The notes: a model not told the origin generated them from the letters alone. A stretch of DNA of 64,000 nt from Myxococcota bacterium (GCA_028278345.1 JANQEL010000147.1:18318-82317); one strand, 5' to 3'. Shown: positions 1-9,680, counted from the first letter of the stretch. Numbers and translations are program-made.

Positions 1-898
1 CGAGCACGTGCGCGCCTTCGCCGTGGAGATAGAGCCCGCTCGGATCGACGATCATCCCGAGCTTCGCGGGGTCGACCCCGGCCGCCCAGTCCTCGGCGTG
101 CACGTCGACCAACGAGATCTGCCGGCGAACGGGTTCAGTGACATCGGTGATGCCGACCTTGGATGAAAAGACGGGCGACCAGGCGCCCAGGCAGTTCACC
201 ACCGTCGCCGTCTCGATTCGCTCCTCGACGGTGATCGCCTCCGCGGGAACGTGGTGGGTGGTCAACACGCGGCGCAGGGCTTCGGAGTCGGCGACGCCGG
301 CACGCACCTCGACGATGTCGACCGCTTCGATCTTCCGCGTCTCCCCTGCCCCACCCGCGACCCGCGACGTTTCGACCCCGGTCACGTAGTGGCGATTGCT
401 GAACTCGACACCGAGGCCCTCCGCCTGTGCGCGATACCAGGAGCGCACGGCGTTCGGGTTGATCAAGCCGTCCCGGGGCGACCATGTGGCGCCGACCAGC
501 TCGTCGAGGCCACGGTCGATCAGCGGTGCACGCGCCTGGATCTCCCCGACTTCGAGAGCCTCGACTCCGAGACCGTGGCGATTCTGCAGTTCGCGCAGGG
601 CCAGCGCGCGCTCGTGAAGCGCATCGTCGTCGTAGAGCCACAGATAGCCGCGCTGCTGGAAGGCGAACTCGTCGGCGTGCTCGGCGAAGAACTCGAGGGT
701 CGCGAGGCAGGTCTCGATGTTGACCGGCTGCCACCAGGTGGCGCGCGCACCGCCCGCGTTGAGTTCGCTCGAGGCGTATACCCCCGCGAGATCGAGATCG
801 ACGACGCGAATCCCCGAGACGCCCCGCTGCGCGAGCGCCCACGCGAGACTCGTGCCGATGATCCCCCCTCCGAGGATCAGGACATCGGCTCTAGCCAT
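1..898 (-). CDS. FAD-dependent oxidoreductase (DAO family), 3' part beyond window
   Basis: The ATG at 898 opens an uninterrupted minus-strand frame to the left edge (299 codons), so the C-terminus is missing. The protein begins with a Rossmann FAD motif, VLILGGGIIGTSLAWAL (residues 5-21), then a glutamate/aspartate-rich beta-strand end, as in D-amino-acid oxidase, sarcosine oxidase and glycine oxidase relatives. Further on are a GLINPNAV segment and VVNCLGAWSP, both typical of this family. Members oxidise amines or 2-hydroxyacids with FAD and oxygen or a quinone. The substrate cannot be told. No clear Shine-Dalgarno is visible. It is read away from the PEP-CTERM gene's 3' end, on the same strand, 72 nt downstream of it. 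Confidence 0.85.
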   Translation of the reverse strand, partial: MARADVLILGGGIIGTSLAWALAQRGVSGIRVVDLDLAGVYASSELNAGGARATWWQPVNIETCLATLEFFAEHADEFAFQQRGYLWLYDDDALHERALALRELQNRHGLGVEALEVGEIQARAPLIDRGLDELVGATWSPRDGLINPNAVRSWYRAQAEGLGVEFSNRHYVTGVETSRVAGGAGETRKIEAVDIVEVRAGVADSEALRRVLTTHHVPAEAITVEERIETATVVNCLGAWSPVFSSKVGITDVTEPVRRQISLVDVHAEDWAAGVDPAKLGMIVDPSGLYLHGEGAHVL

Positions 899-970
899 GG
901 ACACAAGCGTAGCGATCCGCGGCCGTAGGGACGCTCGGGGCTTCGCCTGAATGTCGAAGAGAAGCGGGAC

Positions 971-1888
971 CTACTTGCGCGCGCCACGCCTCGACTGGCC
1001 CAGACCCACGAGCCCGAGTGCGAGAAGCAGTCCGGTCGAGGGTTCGGGTACGAAAACGAGGGTGTCGATGCCGCCCGAACTCGGGTTGCCGAGGAACTTG
1101 ACCTCGAGGCGGGTCACGTCGAACTGGTCGAAGCCCACATCGTCGACGCCGCTCGCGGTACCGCCACCTTCACCGACCTGCACACCGATGTTCGTGAGGT
1201 CGAGGGTCTCGTAGCCGTTGCAGACGCCACAGACGTTGATGTCCTCGCTGAAGCCCGAGTTGACCGTGAAGGTCCGATTCAGGTTCGAGCCGTCGGTCAG
1301 GATGATTTCCGCGAGGAAGCCGCCGTTGGCATCGACGATTTCGAGGGACAGCGCCACGACGGGGGCGATGAAATCGAAGACGATGGAGCCGCGATCGTTG
1401 AAGTCGGCTTCGTCGTTCGGGTTGTCGTAGACGAGCCCGTAGGTCCCATCGAGGCTCGTGTCGTTCGCGCTACCCGGGTTGTTGCTCTGCAGGATGAGGA
1501 TGTTGCCGCGGTCGACCAACAGATCGGGATCCTGCGAGCCGGAGTTCGGACCGGTGGGATCCGAATCGAAGATCGTGGCGCCGTTGTGGGCGCCCGGGCC
1601 GATCTGGGTACTCGAGATCGAGACCAGGTTGCCGAACTCGAGGTCGACGCCATCGAAGGCCGGGTCGACGATCTGCCCATTGATGAGCTGGGTCACGAAG
1701 TCGTCTTCGGTGTCGAAGTCGATCGTGATCGCCGAGGCCAGGCTCGGGGTCATGGCGAAGTTGAGAGCCACGACCGCGGATAGCGCGCCCAGAAAGCCGC
1801 CCCGGCTGCGCTGCCGACGACCGCACTCGGCGGCCCCCAGGTTCTCGGCACACGAATCACCCGGAACGGCGAAAAAACGCCGTTTCAT
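971..1888 (-). CDS. PEP-CTERM sorting domain protein
   Basis: A 305-residue secreted protein. The reading frame is open further upstream, but ATG 1888 is chosen because GGGAGGGG precedes it and a signal peptide follows: a basic start, a hydrophobic stretch and an ASA cleavage site near residue 53. The body is acidic and rich in Gly, Asp and Asn, with short beta-strand-like segments and a CGVC pair, and matches no catalytic family I recognise. The C-terminus is a textbook exosortase signal: VPEPSTG, a hydrophobic helix (LLLALGLVGLG) and an RRGARK tail. The protein is therefore probably exported, then cleaved and anchored or released by an exosortase that is not in this window. Such proteins are usually envelope or extracellular-matrix components. 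Confidence 0.85.
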   Translation of the reverse strand: MKRRFFAVPGDSCAENLGAAECGRRQRSRGGFLGALSAVVALNFAMTPSLASAITIDFDTEDDFVTQLINGQIVDPAFDGVDLEFGNLVSISSTQIGPGAHNGATIFDSDPTGPNSGSQDPDLLVDRGNILILQSNNPGSANDTSLDGTYGLVYDNPNDEADFNDRGSIVFDFIAPVVALSLEIVDANGGFLAEIILTDGSNLNRTFTVNSGFSEDINVCGVCNGYETLDLTNIGVQVGEGGGTASGVDDVGFDQFDVTRLEVKFLGNPSSGGIDTLVFVPEPSTGLLLALGLVGLGQSRRGARK

Positions 1889-2152
1889 CACATCCCCTCC
1901 CAGGGTCACAGAGGCGTGTACGCAAGTCTCGTACCAGCGGAGCGAGACAGAATTCCCCAATGTTTACGCGAGGGGTCAAACCCTGGATGCTCGAGGGGGG
2001 AACGCGGATTCCGCCAGCTGGGAAGAACCTTTCCCAGACCTCCCGGTGCGGCCCGGCATGGCTGTGTGCCGAACCCCGCCCATGGCATTTGCATCTGTGC
2101 ACTGAAACCGGCGGCTTTCGTCGCGTTCCCCGCGCTCGGTAGACTCGGCCGA

Positions 2153-4000
2153 ATGTCACGATCGCCAGCTCTTCATTGCTTCTTTCTCTTCATCCTCGTC
2201 ACCGCCATCGCCGCGCTCGTAAGCGCTTGCGGCGGCGAAGATCCACCGCCCGCCGTCGACGCGAGTTCGAAACGCTCGATCGCACAGGGCAGTCTAGTCG
2301 GGTACGCGCATCCCGATCGCGAAGCGCACGTGTGGAAGGGCATCCCGTTCGCGAAACCGCCGACGGGAGAGCGTCGCTGGCGCGCACCCCAACCGCCCGA
2401 ACCGTGGGAGGGCCTGTACGAAGCCACTGCCTCGGGTGAGAAGTGCGTGCAGCTCGACATGGCCGATGCGACGAAGGTGGTAGGCGACGAGGATTGCCTC
2501 TTCCTCGATATCTACGCGCCGAAGTTCAGCGCGGATGCGTCGGGCGAAGCGAGGCGCCCGGTGATGGTCTGGATCCACGGCGGCGGCAATGCGATCGGCG
2601 ACGCCACGGTCTACGACGGCTCGCGGCTGGCCGTCGAGGGCGACGTCATCGTCGTGGCGATCCAATACCGCCTCGGGGTCCTGGGTTGGTTCATGCATTC
2701 CGCACTTCGCGCTTCGGCCACGAACCCCGACGACGCTTCGGGCAACTACGGCACTCTCGACGCCATCCGCTCCCTCGAATGGGTGCGCGACAACATCACC
2801 GCCTTCGGCGGCGACCCGGGCAACATCACGATCTTCGGCGAGAGCGCGGGGGGGCTGAACGTCTTCGCGCTGCTCCTTTCGCCGCGTGCGAACGGGCTCT
2901 TTCATCGCGCCATCGCGCAGAGCGGTGTTGCGATCTCGACAGCGCTCGACCAGGCCGAGGTGTACGCGGACGAGGATCCGCGCCAGGTCGCCGGCAGCAA
3001 CGAAGTGCTACTGCGGCATCTGCTGAAGGACGGCCGGGCCGAGAACCGCGCCGACGCCAAGAGAATGATCGGCCAGATGTCCGCCAGCGAAATCGAAAGC
3101 TACCTGCGCGGGATGCCGCACCAGGAACTCCTCTCCGTACTCGAAGAGTGGATCGGGGGCGGGATGTACGTGGTTCCCCAGTTGTTTCGCGATGGCCATG
3201 TCATCAGCCGCCTCGAGCCTCGCACAGCCTTCGCGACGCCCGGCGAACACAACGCTGTGCCGACGATCGCCGGCGTCAACCGCGAAGAGACCAAGCTCTT
3301 CATGCTCATGATCTCGCCGAACGTCTCGCGCTTCATGGGCCTCATCACGGGGATCAAGGATCGGCGCATCCACGATCTCGACGGTGAATACGGGGGGCTC
3401 CTCTGGCGAGCCGAAGGCATGGACGGTCCGCTCCAGGCGATGGCCGATACGGGGCGCACCGATGTCTACGGCTATCGCTTCGATTGGGACGAACTCGGCG
3501 GCTTCCTGTGGCTCGACTTCGCAGAGCTGCTCGGGGCTTCCCACGCCCTCGACATCCTCTTCGTCTTCGGCTTCACCGATCTCGGCACCTTCACCGACAA
3601 CGTCTACGCGAACCCCGAAACCGCCGAACTGCTCTCGCAACAGATGCGCGCGTACTGGACCTCGTTCGCCCACACCGGCGATCCCTTGAACGGCGGCAAC
3701 GCCGAACTCGCCCTCCCCCGCTGGCAACCCTGGAGCGCGGGCGCCAACGGCGAGAAATTCCTCGTGATCGATACCGCCGAAGGCGGTGGCCTGCGGATGG
3801 AAGGCGGTGTCGTCGACTCCCCGGACGTGCTCTCACGACTCAGCGACGACGATCGCGTGCGCGACGACGAAGAACGCTGCGGCATCGCGCGGCACCTGAC
3901 GACCTTCTCGGCCGCGGTCGACCCGAGCGTCTACGAATCGTTCGCCGGAGGTTCGTGCAAGCAGTGGCCGATCGAGTGGCCGGCGCTGCCGGGGGCGTAG
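2153..4000 (+). CDS. Carboxylesterase type B, lipoprotein
   Basis: 615 residues from ATG 2153. The frame is open upstream to 1916, but the lipoprotein signal (hydrophobic core, then lipobox VSAC) fixes this start. It is an alpha/beta-hydrolase of the carboxylesterase B / acetylcholinesterase family. The oxyanion-hole HGGGN segment is present, with the nucleophile elbow GESAGG (Ser231), the acid in NREET (Glu379) and the base His464 in GASHALD. These are the Ser-Glu-His triad of the family, and the length is normal. It likely hydrolyses carboxylic esters at the cell envelope; the substrate is unknown. It is transcribed divergently from the PEP-CTERM gene and ends 14 nt before the convergent chaperone gene. 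Confidence 0.92.
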   Translation: MSRSPALHCFFLFILVTAIAALVSACGGEDPPPAVDASSKRSIAQGSLVGYAHPDREAHVWKGIPFAKPPTGERRWRAPQPPEPWEGLYEATASGEKCVQLDMADATKVVGDEDCLFLDIYAPKFSADASGEARRPVMVWIHGGGNAIGDATVYDGSRLAVEGDVIVVAIQYRLGVLGWFMHSALRASATNPDDASGNYGTLDAIRSLEWVRDNITAFGGDPGNITIFGESAGGLNVFALLLSPRANGLFHRAIAQSGVAISTALDQAEVYADEDPRQVAGSNEVLLRHLLKDGRAENRADAKRMIGQMSASEIESYLRGMPHQELLSVLEEWIGGGMYVVPQLFRDGHVISRLEPRTAFATPGEHNAVPTIAGVNREETKLFMLMISPNVSRFMGLITGIKDRRIHDLDGEYGGLLWRAEGMDGPLQAMADTGRTDVYGYRFDWDELGGFLWLDFAELLGASHALDILFVFGFTDLGTFTDNVYANPETAELLSQQMRAYWTSFAHTGDPLNGGNAELALPRWQPWSAGANGEKFLVIDTAEGGGLRMEGGVVDSPDVLSRLSDDDRVRDDEERCGIARHLTTFSAAVDPSVYESFAGGSCKQWPIEWPALPGA

Positions 4001-4014
4001 AAGCGCCCAGACGT

Positions 4015-4494
4015 TCAAAGCGCCTTCAGGTCCGATTCGAAGCGCTCGACCAGTTCGCGCATGGGCTGCGACCCCTCGGCCAGGCGCGGTATCGCCTGCG
4101 CGCACCAGGGGAGCAGATAGCGCTCACACAGTTCGCCGATCATGACCGTGTCTTCGCGATCGATCGCCGTCGCAAGGGCCTCGCACGCGGGAGCGAGATG
4201 GTCTGGTGGCAACGCTGCGTCCTGCCATTTCAAGCCGAGGAACTGCAGCACGCGCATCCATTCTTCGCGGGTGTGGCTGCCCTCCATGCCGAGGGCCGCG
4301 TGGAAGACCAGCGGAACGGGGGGTGGACTTCCGACCTGGAAGGTCGCCCAGTAGTCGCCCTCGGCGTCGCCGAAACTGCGCGGGAGTTCCAGCGCCTTCC
4401 AGGCATCGGCGCGCACGTCCTTCGAAGCGACCGGGCTGAAGGCGCGCGCCCAGGCGACGAAGCAGAGTGCCGCGGCCCGATCTTCGAGAGTCAC
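4015..4494 (-). CDS. TorD/NarJ-type chaperone, delta component of molybdenum hydroxylase
   Basis: 159 residues from GTG 4494, which overlaps the gamma-subunit TGA as GTGA and indicates translational coupling. It is predicted all-alpha, with the PPDHLAPACEAL motif near residue 105 that resembles the E-P-D-H signature of TorD/DmsD/NarJ chaperones. In ethylbenzene dehydrogenase operons the fourth gene (EbdD) has this role: it inserts the molybdenum cofactor and proofreads before Tat export, acts in the cytoplasm and is not part of the mature enzyme. It is shorter than the roughly 200 residues usual for the family. The frame is open upstream, but only as an overlap with the gamma gene. It is the last gene of the operon. 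Confidence 0.8.
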   Translation of the reverse strand: MTLEDRAAALCFVAWARAFSPVASKDVRADAWKALELPRSFGDAEGDYWATFQVGSPPPVPLVFHAALGMEGSHTREEWMRVLQFLGLKWQDAALPPDHLAPACEALATAIDREDTVMIGELCERYLLPWCAQAIPRLAEGSQPMRELVERFESDLKAL

Positions 4495-5039
4495 GATCCC
4501 ACCCAGAGCCAGCCCGACGAAACGCTCTTGAGGCCAGCTCGATCGCCGAGGGCTCCCTGCCAGATCGCGATGGAGATCTGCTCGCGCGCTTCGAGGGCGA
4601 TCCAATTCTGGAGTTGGAACTCGACCTGCCATTGCCCCGCATTCCACTCGGCGTTGGCCGACCAACCCGCGGGCGGTTCATTGCGCTCGACGGTGCCGAG
4701 CCCCTCGGCGCGCACAGCAAAGAGCGCGTCGCGATCGGCGCGCCACAGCGCACCTTCGACGGGTTTGCCGGGCGCGCCCATGCTCATCCACGGGGAGTCC
4801 GGTGCACCCGGAGCGAGGATCGCGCAGGCATCGACGAAGCGATCGACATCGCTCGCGATCGATTCGACCGGCTCCGAGCAGGCCCACTGCAGGCGAACTC
4901 GCCAGCCCGCCGCACCGTTGTTCACTTCGAGCTCCGCCGTCGGCGTTTGCGGTGCATTGCGGTTGGCATAGGCCTTCTTGACATACCCACCCGGCGAGAG
5001 TCCGACGGGTGCCGCAATCAACGAAACCTTGTGGATCAT
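4491..5039 (-). CDS. Heme-b gamma subunit of ethylbenzene-dehydrogenase-like enzyme
   Basis: 182 residues from ATG 5039, overlapping the beta stop as TGATG; a GTG one codon earlier is possible. It is beta-rich and resembles the EbdC/S25dC heme-binding gamma subunits of type II DMSO-reductase-family hydroxylases. In that family the heme iron is held by a Met and a Lys. Candidates here are Met85 or Met87 in SPWMSMG and Lys171 in GLKSVSSGW, both in segments resembling the family. There is no signal peptide, so it would be carried across the membrane with the Tat-exported alpha subunit. It would pass electrons from the beta iron-sulfur clusters to a periplasmic acceptor. It is slightly shorter than EbdC. 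Confidence 0.8.
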   Translation of the reverse strand: MIHKVSLIAAPVGLSPGGYVKKAYANRNAPQTPTAELEVNNGAAGWRVRLQWACSEPVESIASDVDRFVDACAILAPGAPDSPWMSMGAPGKPVEGALWRADRDALFAVRAEGLGTVERNEPPAGWSANAEWNAGQWQVEFQLQNWIALEAREQISIAIWQGALGDRAGLKSVSSGWLWVGS

Positions 5040-6061
5040 CACAGTACCTCCCGCTCGCGGGGCCCGAGGGCGAAGTTCTCGTTCCAGTCGTAGGCGATCA
5101 AGAGATCCATCAACTCGCTCGGTTCGCCCCGCTTTCTCTTTTCACGCTCCCCTTCGAGGGTGCGAAGCGCCTCGTTCACCTTCTTGCCGAAGAGACTCTC
5201 GAGGTAGCTCTTCGGAATGCGCGGCTCGTCGGTCGGTCGCCCCTGGGCATCGAGCTTCGGCGGGCTCATCGGCGGCACGTAGTAGACGTTCGGCCCGAGG
5301 TCGAACTCGGGATGCAGTGGCAGTGCAACACCGAACTCGTGGACGAGCTTGTGGATGGGTCCAGCTTCGTCATCGAGATAGCCGACGAAGCGAAGACGCC
5401 CGGGACACTGGCGCGCACAGGCGGGCGCCACCCCCTCTTCCACCCGCGGGAGACAGAAGATGCACTTGGTCGTCACCTGCCTCGCGGGATCGAAGTAGAC
5501 CTTCTTGTAGGGACAGGCCTCGACGCAGAAGCGGTAGCCGTGACAGCGATCCTGGTCGACGAGCACGATGCCGTCTTCGTCGCGCTTCTCGATCGCTTCG
5601 CGCGGGCAGGCATCGAGGCACGCCGGATGGGTGCAGTGATTGCACAGGCGCGGCAGATAGAAGTAGTGGTTGTTCTCGGGGTAGGAGCCCTCGCCGCGAT
5701 CCTCGTCCCAATTGGCGCCCCAGCCAGGCTTCTCGTTCGGACGCAACCACGGCTTTCCCTTCCCCTCGCCCGCCCGGGCACGCACTTCATCGTGATTGAA
5801 GTTCCAGGCGCGGCCGTAGTCGTCGTCGAGGTTGGGCACCTGCCCCGTCTTCACTGCTCCCGCGTCGGTTCGTCCGCCCGTCTCCTCCCAGTTGCGCGGA
5901 TAGCCCGCGCCCGGAAGGGTTTCGACGTTGTTCCAGTACGCGTACGCGGTGCCGGTATCGGTGTTCCAGAGCTTCTTGCACGCGATAGTGCAGGTCTGGC
6001 AGCCGATGCACTTGTTGAGGTCGAGCACCATTGCGATCTGGCGTGTGGTCGTGGTGGCCAT
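5039..6061 (-). CDS. Iron-sulfur beta subunit of molybdenum hydroxylase (EbdB/S25dB-like)
   Basis: 340 residues from ATG 6061, 2 nt after the alpha stop; an upstream frame extension lies inside alpha. Four cysteine clusters are visible: CIGCQTCTIAC near the N-terminus, CNHCTHPACLDACP, CHGYRFCVEACP and CIFCLPRVEEGVAPACARQC. This is the NarH/DmsB arrangement of [4Fe-4S]/[3Fe-4S] centres, and the PYKKVYF stretch is typical of the type II subfamily (ethylbenzene dehydrogenase, chlorate and selenate reductases, steroid C25 dehydrogenase). It carries electrons from the molybdenum site in alpha to heme b in gamma. It has no signal of its own, as expected for a partner exported with alpha. Confidence 0.93.
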   Translation of the reverse strand: MATTTTRQIAMVLDLNKCIGCQTCTIACKKLWNTDTGTAYAYWNNVETLPGAGYPRNWEETGGRTDAGAVKTGQVPNLDDDYGRAWNFNHDEVRARAGEGKGKPWLRPNEKPGWGANWDEDRGEGSYPENNHYFYLPRLCNHCTHPACLDACPREAIEKRDEDGIVLVDQDRCHGYRFCVEACPYKKVYFDPARQVTTKCIFCLPRVEEGVAPACARQCPGRLRFVGYLDDEAGPIHKLVHEFGVALPLHPEFDLGPNVYYVPPMSPPKLDAQGRPTDEPRIPKSYLESLFGKKVNEALRTLEGEREKRKRGEPSELMDLLIAYDWNENFALGPREREVL

Positions 6062-6063
6062 GA

Positions 6064-9003
6064 TCAAACCTCCTGTCCAGCGGGTCGGCCCGGGCGGATC
6101 GCCACGCGCGTGTCCTGCACCTGGGTTCCGGGTTCCCATACGCCGAAGCGCCAGCGCATCTGCCCCTCGCGACCGGCGAAGTGGAGGGGATTCATCAGGC
6201 CGGGAGTCACGAACTTGTAGCTTTCGTGCTCGGGGAATTGATGCGGCTCCCAGGCGTGGAAGTAGTAGGCCACACCGGGACGCACCATCGTCGAGTACTT
6301 GACCCGCATGTAGACTTTGCCGACGCGGTTCTCGAGCTCGGCCCAATCGCCATCGCCGATGCCCTCGCGCTCGGCGTCGCTGGGATTGAGATAGAGCGCG
6401 GGCTCACCGCGTTGCAGCCGCAGCATCATCGGGTCGTCGCGCCAGATGCTGTGGATGCTCCAACGCGCGTGACACGAGATCAACTGGAAGGGCAAGTCGC
6501 CACCGGCCTTCGGGCTCTCGATGTGGGTCGGCAGCGCCTCGCCCGCCTCGATGAACCAGGGGTGATCGATGTAGAACTGCTGTCGTCCCGTGCGGGTCGG
6601 CCACGGCCACTTGTGTTCGGTGAAGTGCGTGCCTGCGCGCAGCACGCCCTCGCCCTTCCAATCGTCGTTGAACATCTGCGGCTGACCGCTCGGCCCACCG
6701 GCGGCCTTGAACTTCTCGACGCCCGTGCGTTCGAGTTCGGGGACCTTCATGCCCTCGGTCGTATGGGCACTATCGAGAATGAACTGCGTGACCGCTTCCG
6801 TGTCGTCTGCGCCGAACTTGCCGTGGTAGTTGAAGCGATCGCCGATCGTCTTGAGGTCGACCGGGAACTTTCCGCAGCCGGGGAGTTCGGGCGTTCCCCG
6901 CTGCTGGGCCACCCGCTGAACCTCGTTCGCGAGCTTCCAGAAGATCCACCACTCGTCCTTCGACTCGCCGACGGGGTCGACGGCCGCGTCGCAGTAGTGG
7001 AGGTAGGGGATGTAGGCGACCGCGTACTTGATGCCGCGCTTTTCGTAATAGCCCGCCGCGGGCAGCAGATAGTCGGCGTGCATCCCCGTGAAGGTGTACT
7101 TGGGGTTGATGTCGACGATCAGTTCGAGTTCGGGCCAGAGGTGCTCGAGGGAACGCTGCGGGAGGTTCGAGCGCCGCAGCACGTTGTTGCCGCCCGTGAC
7201 CCAGGCGCGGGCCTTCTCGAGCGGCAGGCGCGGCATCCAGTCGCTCTCGCGCGCCTCCTTGTCGTAGGCGCTGAGCGGGCGCGGGTACAGACCTTCCTGC
7301 TCGCGATCGAGGATCTCGTCGATTCCCTGGATGCCGAGGTTCATGCTCGCCGCGTTCGTCATGCACACGACGTCTTCGCCCACGGATTCGCCGAGTTCCC
7401 AGGTCATGCGCTGCGCGCTGATGCGCCCGCGCACGCGATCCACCGCCATGTCGAACAGGGTCCCGTACCCGATCTGCGAGAAGAGCGCGAGTCGGCCGGC
7501 CAGGCCGGTCTTGTCGCCGATGCCCAGGCTTCCCGTCTCGATCCAGCCGGTCGAGTGATAACCCGCCCCCTTGCGACCCACCGCGCCCTTCAGCGAAAGG
7601 CAGAGCAGCTTCGCTCGGTTCATCTGGTCGGAGTGGAAGTAGCGGTTCGAACCCCAGCTCGAGAGCACCATCGGGCGCTTCGCACGCGCGAAGCCCTCTG
7701 CGAATTGTTCGACCTGCTCCTTCGCGAGTCCCGTGACTTCGGCGGTCGCTTCGAAGGTCCAGGGCTCGAGGTGCTCGCGCAGCAGCGACCCCACCGGAAC
7801 CACCGCGACTTCGCTTCCGTCGGCGAGGGTGACCGCGAAGCGCCCCTCGATCGGCGGCTCGACTTCACCCTGGTCGAGCTTCGGGTGTCGCGTGTTCTCG
7901 GGGCTACCCGGTGCGGGCATGGTTCGACCGTCGGCTTCGTCCCACACGTAGACCACCGCCTGTCGCCCGCCTTCTTCGAGATCGGCCTCCGTGAGGAAGC
8001 GACCGGTGTCGAGACGCACGAGCACCGGGAGATCGGTCCGCTCGCGCACGTAGGCGAGATCCATGCGCCCGCTGTCCCAGATGTGTTTCGCGGTGGCGAG
8101 GGCCAGTGCCGCATCGGTTCCCGGACGGATCGGGATCCACTGGTCGGCGTGCACCGCGGTGGCGCTGTACTGCGGATCGATCACCACCAGATCCGATCCG
8201 TTGTACTTCGCTTCGAAGAGGAAGTGTGCATCGGGAATCTGCGTCACCGCCGGGTTCATCATCCAGACGACGAGATAGTCCGAGAGGAACCACTCGTCGG
8301 AGCCGCCGCCGACGTGGGGAAAGCCGAGGGTCAGCGTTGCGCCGTGGTTCAGGTCACCGATCTCCGCCCAGTCGTCGGACATCGTCGCGCCGATCATCCC
8401 GAAGAAGCGACCCCGCGCCGCCGTGGTCGGGCCGTGGTCGAAGTGGGGCCCGAGGTCGTGGATGATCGTATCCGTGCCGTCCTTCTCCGAGATCTCGACG
8501 AGCTTCGTCGCGATCTCCGAAAGTGCCTGATCCCAGGAGATCTGTTCCCACTGGCCGCTACCGCGTTCACCCACGCGCTTGAGGGGAACCGAGAGCCGAC
8601 TCGGGCCGTACATCACCTCCGTGTAACAGGCGCCCTTCTGGCAGCCGCGCGGATTGAAATCGGGCACGCCCGGTTCGGAGGCCTCGTAGGTCGCCGATTG
8701 CTCCTCGCGCACCACGACCCCGTCCTTCACGTAGAGATCGAACATGCACGCGCTGCGACAGTTGAGCCAGCCGTGGGTTCCCTTGGCGACGTGATCCCAA
8801 CTCCAGCGCTGGCGGTAGAGGTCCTGCCAGTTGCCGAGCTTCTCGGGGCGACGCGCCATTGCGAGATCACCCGCAGCCGGGGCCAGTTCTTCTTCGCGCA
8901 GATGCAACATCGGAAGACAACCGGTGGCGGTCGCCGCCGCGGCGAGGCCGGTGAGTTCGAGAAAGCGTCGACGACCCAACACGAACGAGTGGGACTGCGT
9001 CAT
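6064..9003 (-). CDS. Molybdopterin alpha subunit, ethylbenzene / steroid-C25-dehydrogenase-like hydroxylase
   Basis: 979 residues from ATG 9003, overlapping the TetR stop as ATGA. The N-terminus carries a Tat signal (GRRRFLELTG, then a hydrophobic Ala-rich stretch). The FS0 cluster ligands are probably His77, Cys82, Cys86 and Cys121, the His-first pattern of type II DMSO-reductase-family enzymes. Asp217 in EIGDLNHG is the candidate molybdenum ligand. Length and gene order match EbdA/S25dA, which hydroxylate unactivated C-H bonds with water in the periplasm. Type II enzymes also include nitrate, chlorate and selenate reductases, but the heme gamma partner and the overall sequence favour the hydroxylase branch. 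The substrate (alkylbenzene, terpene or sterol side chain) is inference. Confidence 0.9.
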   Translation of the reverse strand: MTQSHSFVLGRRRFLELTGLAAAATATGCLPMLHLREEELAPAAGDLAMARRPEKLGNWQDLYRQRWSWDHVAKGTHGWLNCRSACMFDLYVKDGVVVREEQSATYEASEPGVPDFNPRGCQKGACYTEVMYGPSRLSVPLKRVGERGSGQWEQISWDQALSEIATKLVEISEKDGTDTIIHDLGPHFDHGPTTAARGRFFGMIGATMSDDWAEIGDLNHGATLTLGFPHVGGGSDEWFLSDYLVVWMMNPAVTQIPDAHFLFEAKYNGSDLVVIDPQYSATAVHADQWIPIRPGTDAALALATAKHIWDSGRMDLAYVRERTDLPVLVRLDTGRFLTEADLEEGGRQAVVYVWDEADGRTMPAPGSPENTRHPKLDQGEVEPPIEGRFAVTLADGSEVAVVPVGSLLREHLEPWTFEATAEVTGLAKEQVEQFAEGFARAKRPMVLSSWGSNRYFHSDQMNRAKLLCLSLKGAVGRKGAGYHSTGWIETGSLGIGDKTGLAGRLALFSQIGYGTLFDMAVDRVRGRISAQRMTWELGESVGEDVVCMTNAASMNLGIQGIDEILDREQEGLYPRPLSAYDKEARESDWMPRLPLEKARAWVTGGNNVLRRSNLPQRSLEHLWPELELIVDINPKYTFTGMHADYLLPAAGYYEKRGIKYAVAYIPYLHYCDAAVDPVGESKDEWWIFWKLANEVQRVAQQRGTPELPGCGKFPVDLKTIGDRFNYHGKFGADDTEAVTQFILDSAHTTEGMKVPELERTGVEKFKAAGGPSGQPQMFNDDWKGEGVLRAGTHFTEHKWPWPTRTGRQQFYIDHPWFIEAGEALPTHIESPKAGGDLPFQLISCHARWSIHSIWRDDPMMLRLQRGEPALYLNPSDAEREGIGDGDWAELENRVGKVYMRVKYSTMVRPGVAYYFHAWEPHQFPEHESYKFVTPGLMNPLHFAGREGQMRWRFGVWEPGTQVQDTRVAIRPGRPAGQEV

Positions 9004-9680
9004 GGCGACTCCTCCTGATCTGCGCGAGGCGCGATCTGCAGATAGGCGCACACCGATGCGAGCGCTTCGCGAACGAAATCCTGATCCGACTTCCCCTCGA
9101 AAGGAGTGCGGCTCAAGTCGTCGTCGAAGCGACTGCTCAACATGCAGCGAAGTTGTTCGAGAGCGAAGGCGGTGGCGGTCTCGGGATCGGGGTGCCCGAT
9201 CTCTTCGCGACGCGCGAGCACCAGTTGGGTGAGCGCGCTGTCGAGTTCGGCACGAACTTCCGCCAGGTTCTCGTGCACCGTCGGATCGCGAAGCGAGACT
9301 TCGAGACTGGCACGATGGAAGGCCGGGCGATCGCGTCCCATCTCGAGAGCGAAGTCGAGATAGCCCTCGAGCACGTCGACGATCGAAGCCCCCTCCCAAC
9401 GCGCGGGATCCGTCGCCTCCTGCGTCGTGGCGTGGAACTCGGCGGTCACGCGATCGAAGAAGGCGTAGACGAGCGCCTTCTTGTCGCGAAAGTGGTGATA
9501 GAAGGCACCGACCGAACTTCCCGCGCGTGCCACGACGTCGTTCACGGAGGTCGCATCGATGCCCTTCTCGAAGAAGAGCGCTTCGGCCGCATCGAGCAGG
9601 GCGGACCGGGTGCGCTGCCCACGCGCCTGGCCGCGGCTGCGTACCCAGTGGAGATCCGAGATCCAACGACTTCGCGACAT
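9000..9680 (-). CDS. TetR-family regulator of the molybdenum hydroxylase operon
   Basis: 226 residues from ATG 9680; the frame is open to 9770, but the helix-turn-helix begins normally from this start. The N-terminal domain has the TetR pattern: LLDAAEALFFEKGIDATSV, then DVVARAGSSVGAFYHHF and DKKALV. The C-terminal ligand domain is about 150 residues. Its stop overlaps the alpha start (ATGA), so it is the first gene of the hydroxylase operon. A perfect 8-bp inverted repeat at 9721-9740 lies 41 nt upstream of its start and is the obvious operator. Autorepression relieved by the substrate or a product is the simplest model, which is inference. Confidence 0.9.
   Translation of the reverse strand: MSRSRWISDLHWVRSRGQARGQRTRSALLDAAEALFFEKGIDATSVNDVVARAGSSVGAFYHHFRDKKALVYAFFDRVTAEFHATTQEATDPARWEGASIVDVLEGYLDFALEMGRDRPAFHRASLEVSLRDPTVHENLAEVRAELDSALTQLVLARREEIGHPDPETATAFALEQLRCMLSSRFDDDLSRTPFEGKSDQDFVREALASVCAYLQIAPRADQEESP

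Noticed and set aside
6181..9018. Long plus-strand open frame (945 codons) opposite the molybdenum alpha subunit
   Set aside because: Shadow of a GC-rich gene: composition is repetitive in Arg, Val, Glu and Asp, and it has no domain and no ribosome site, while the minus-strand protein matches a known family throughout.
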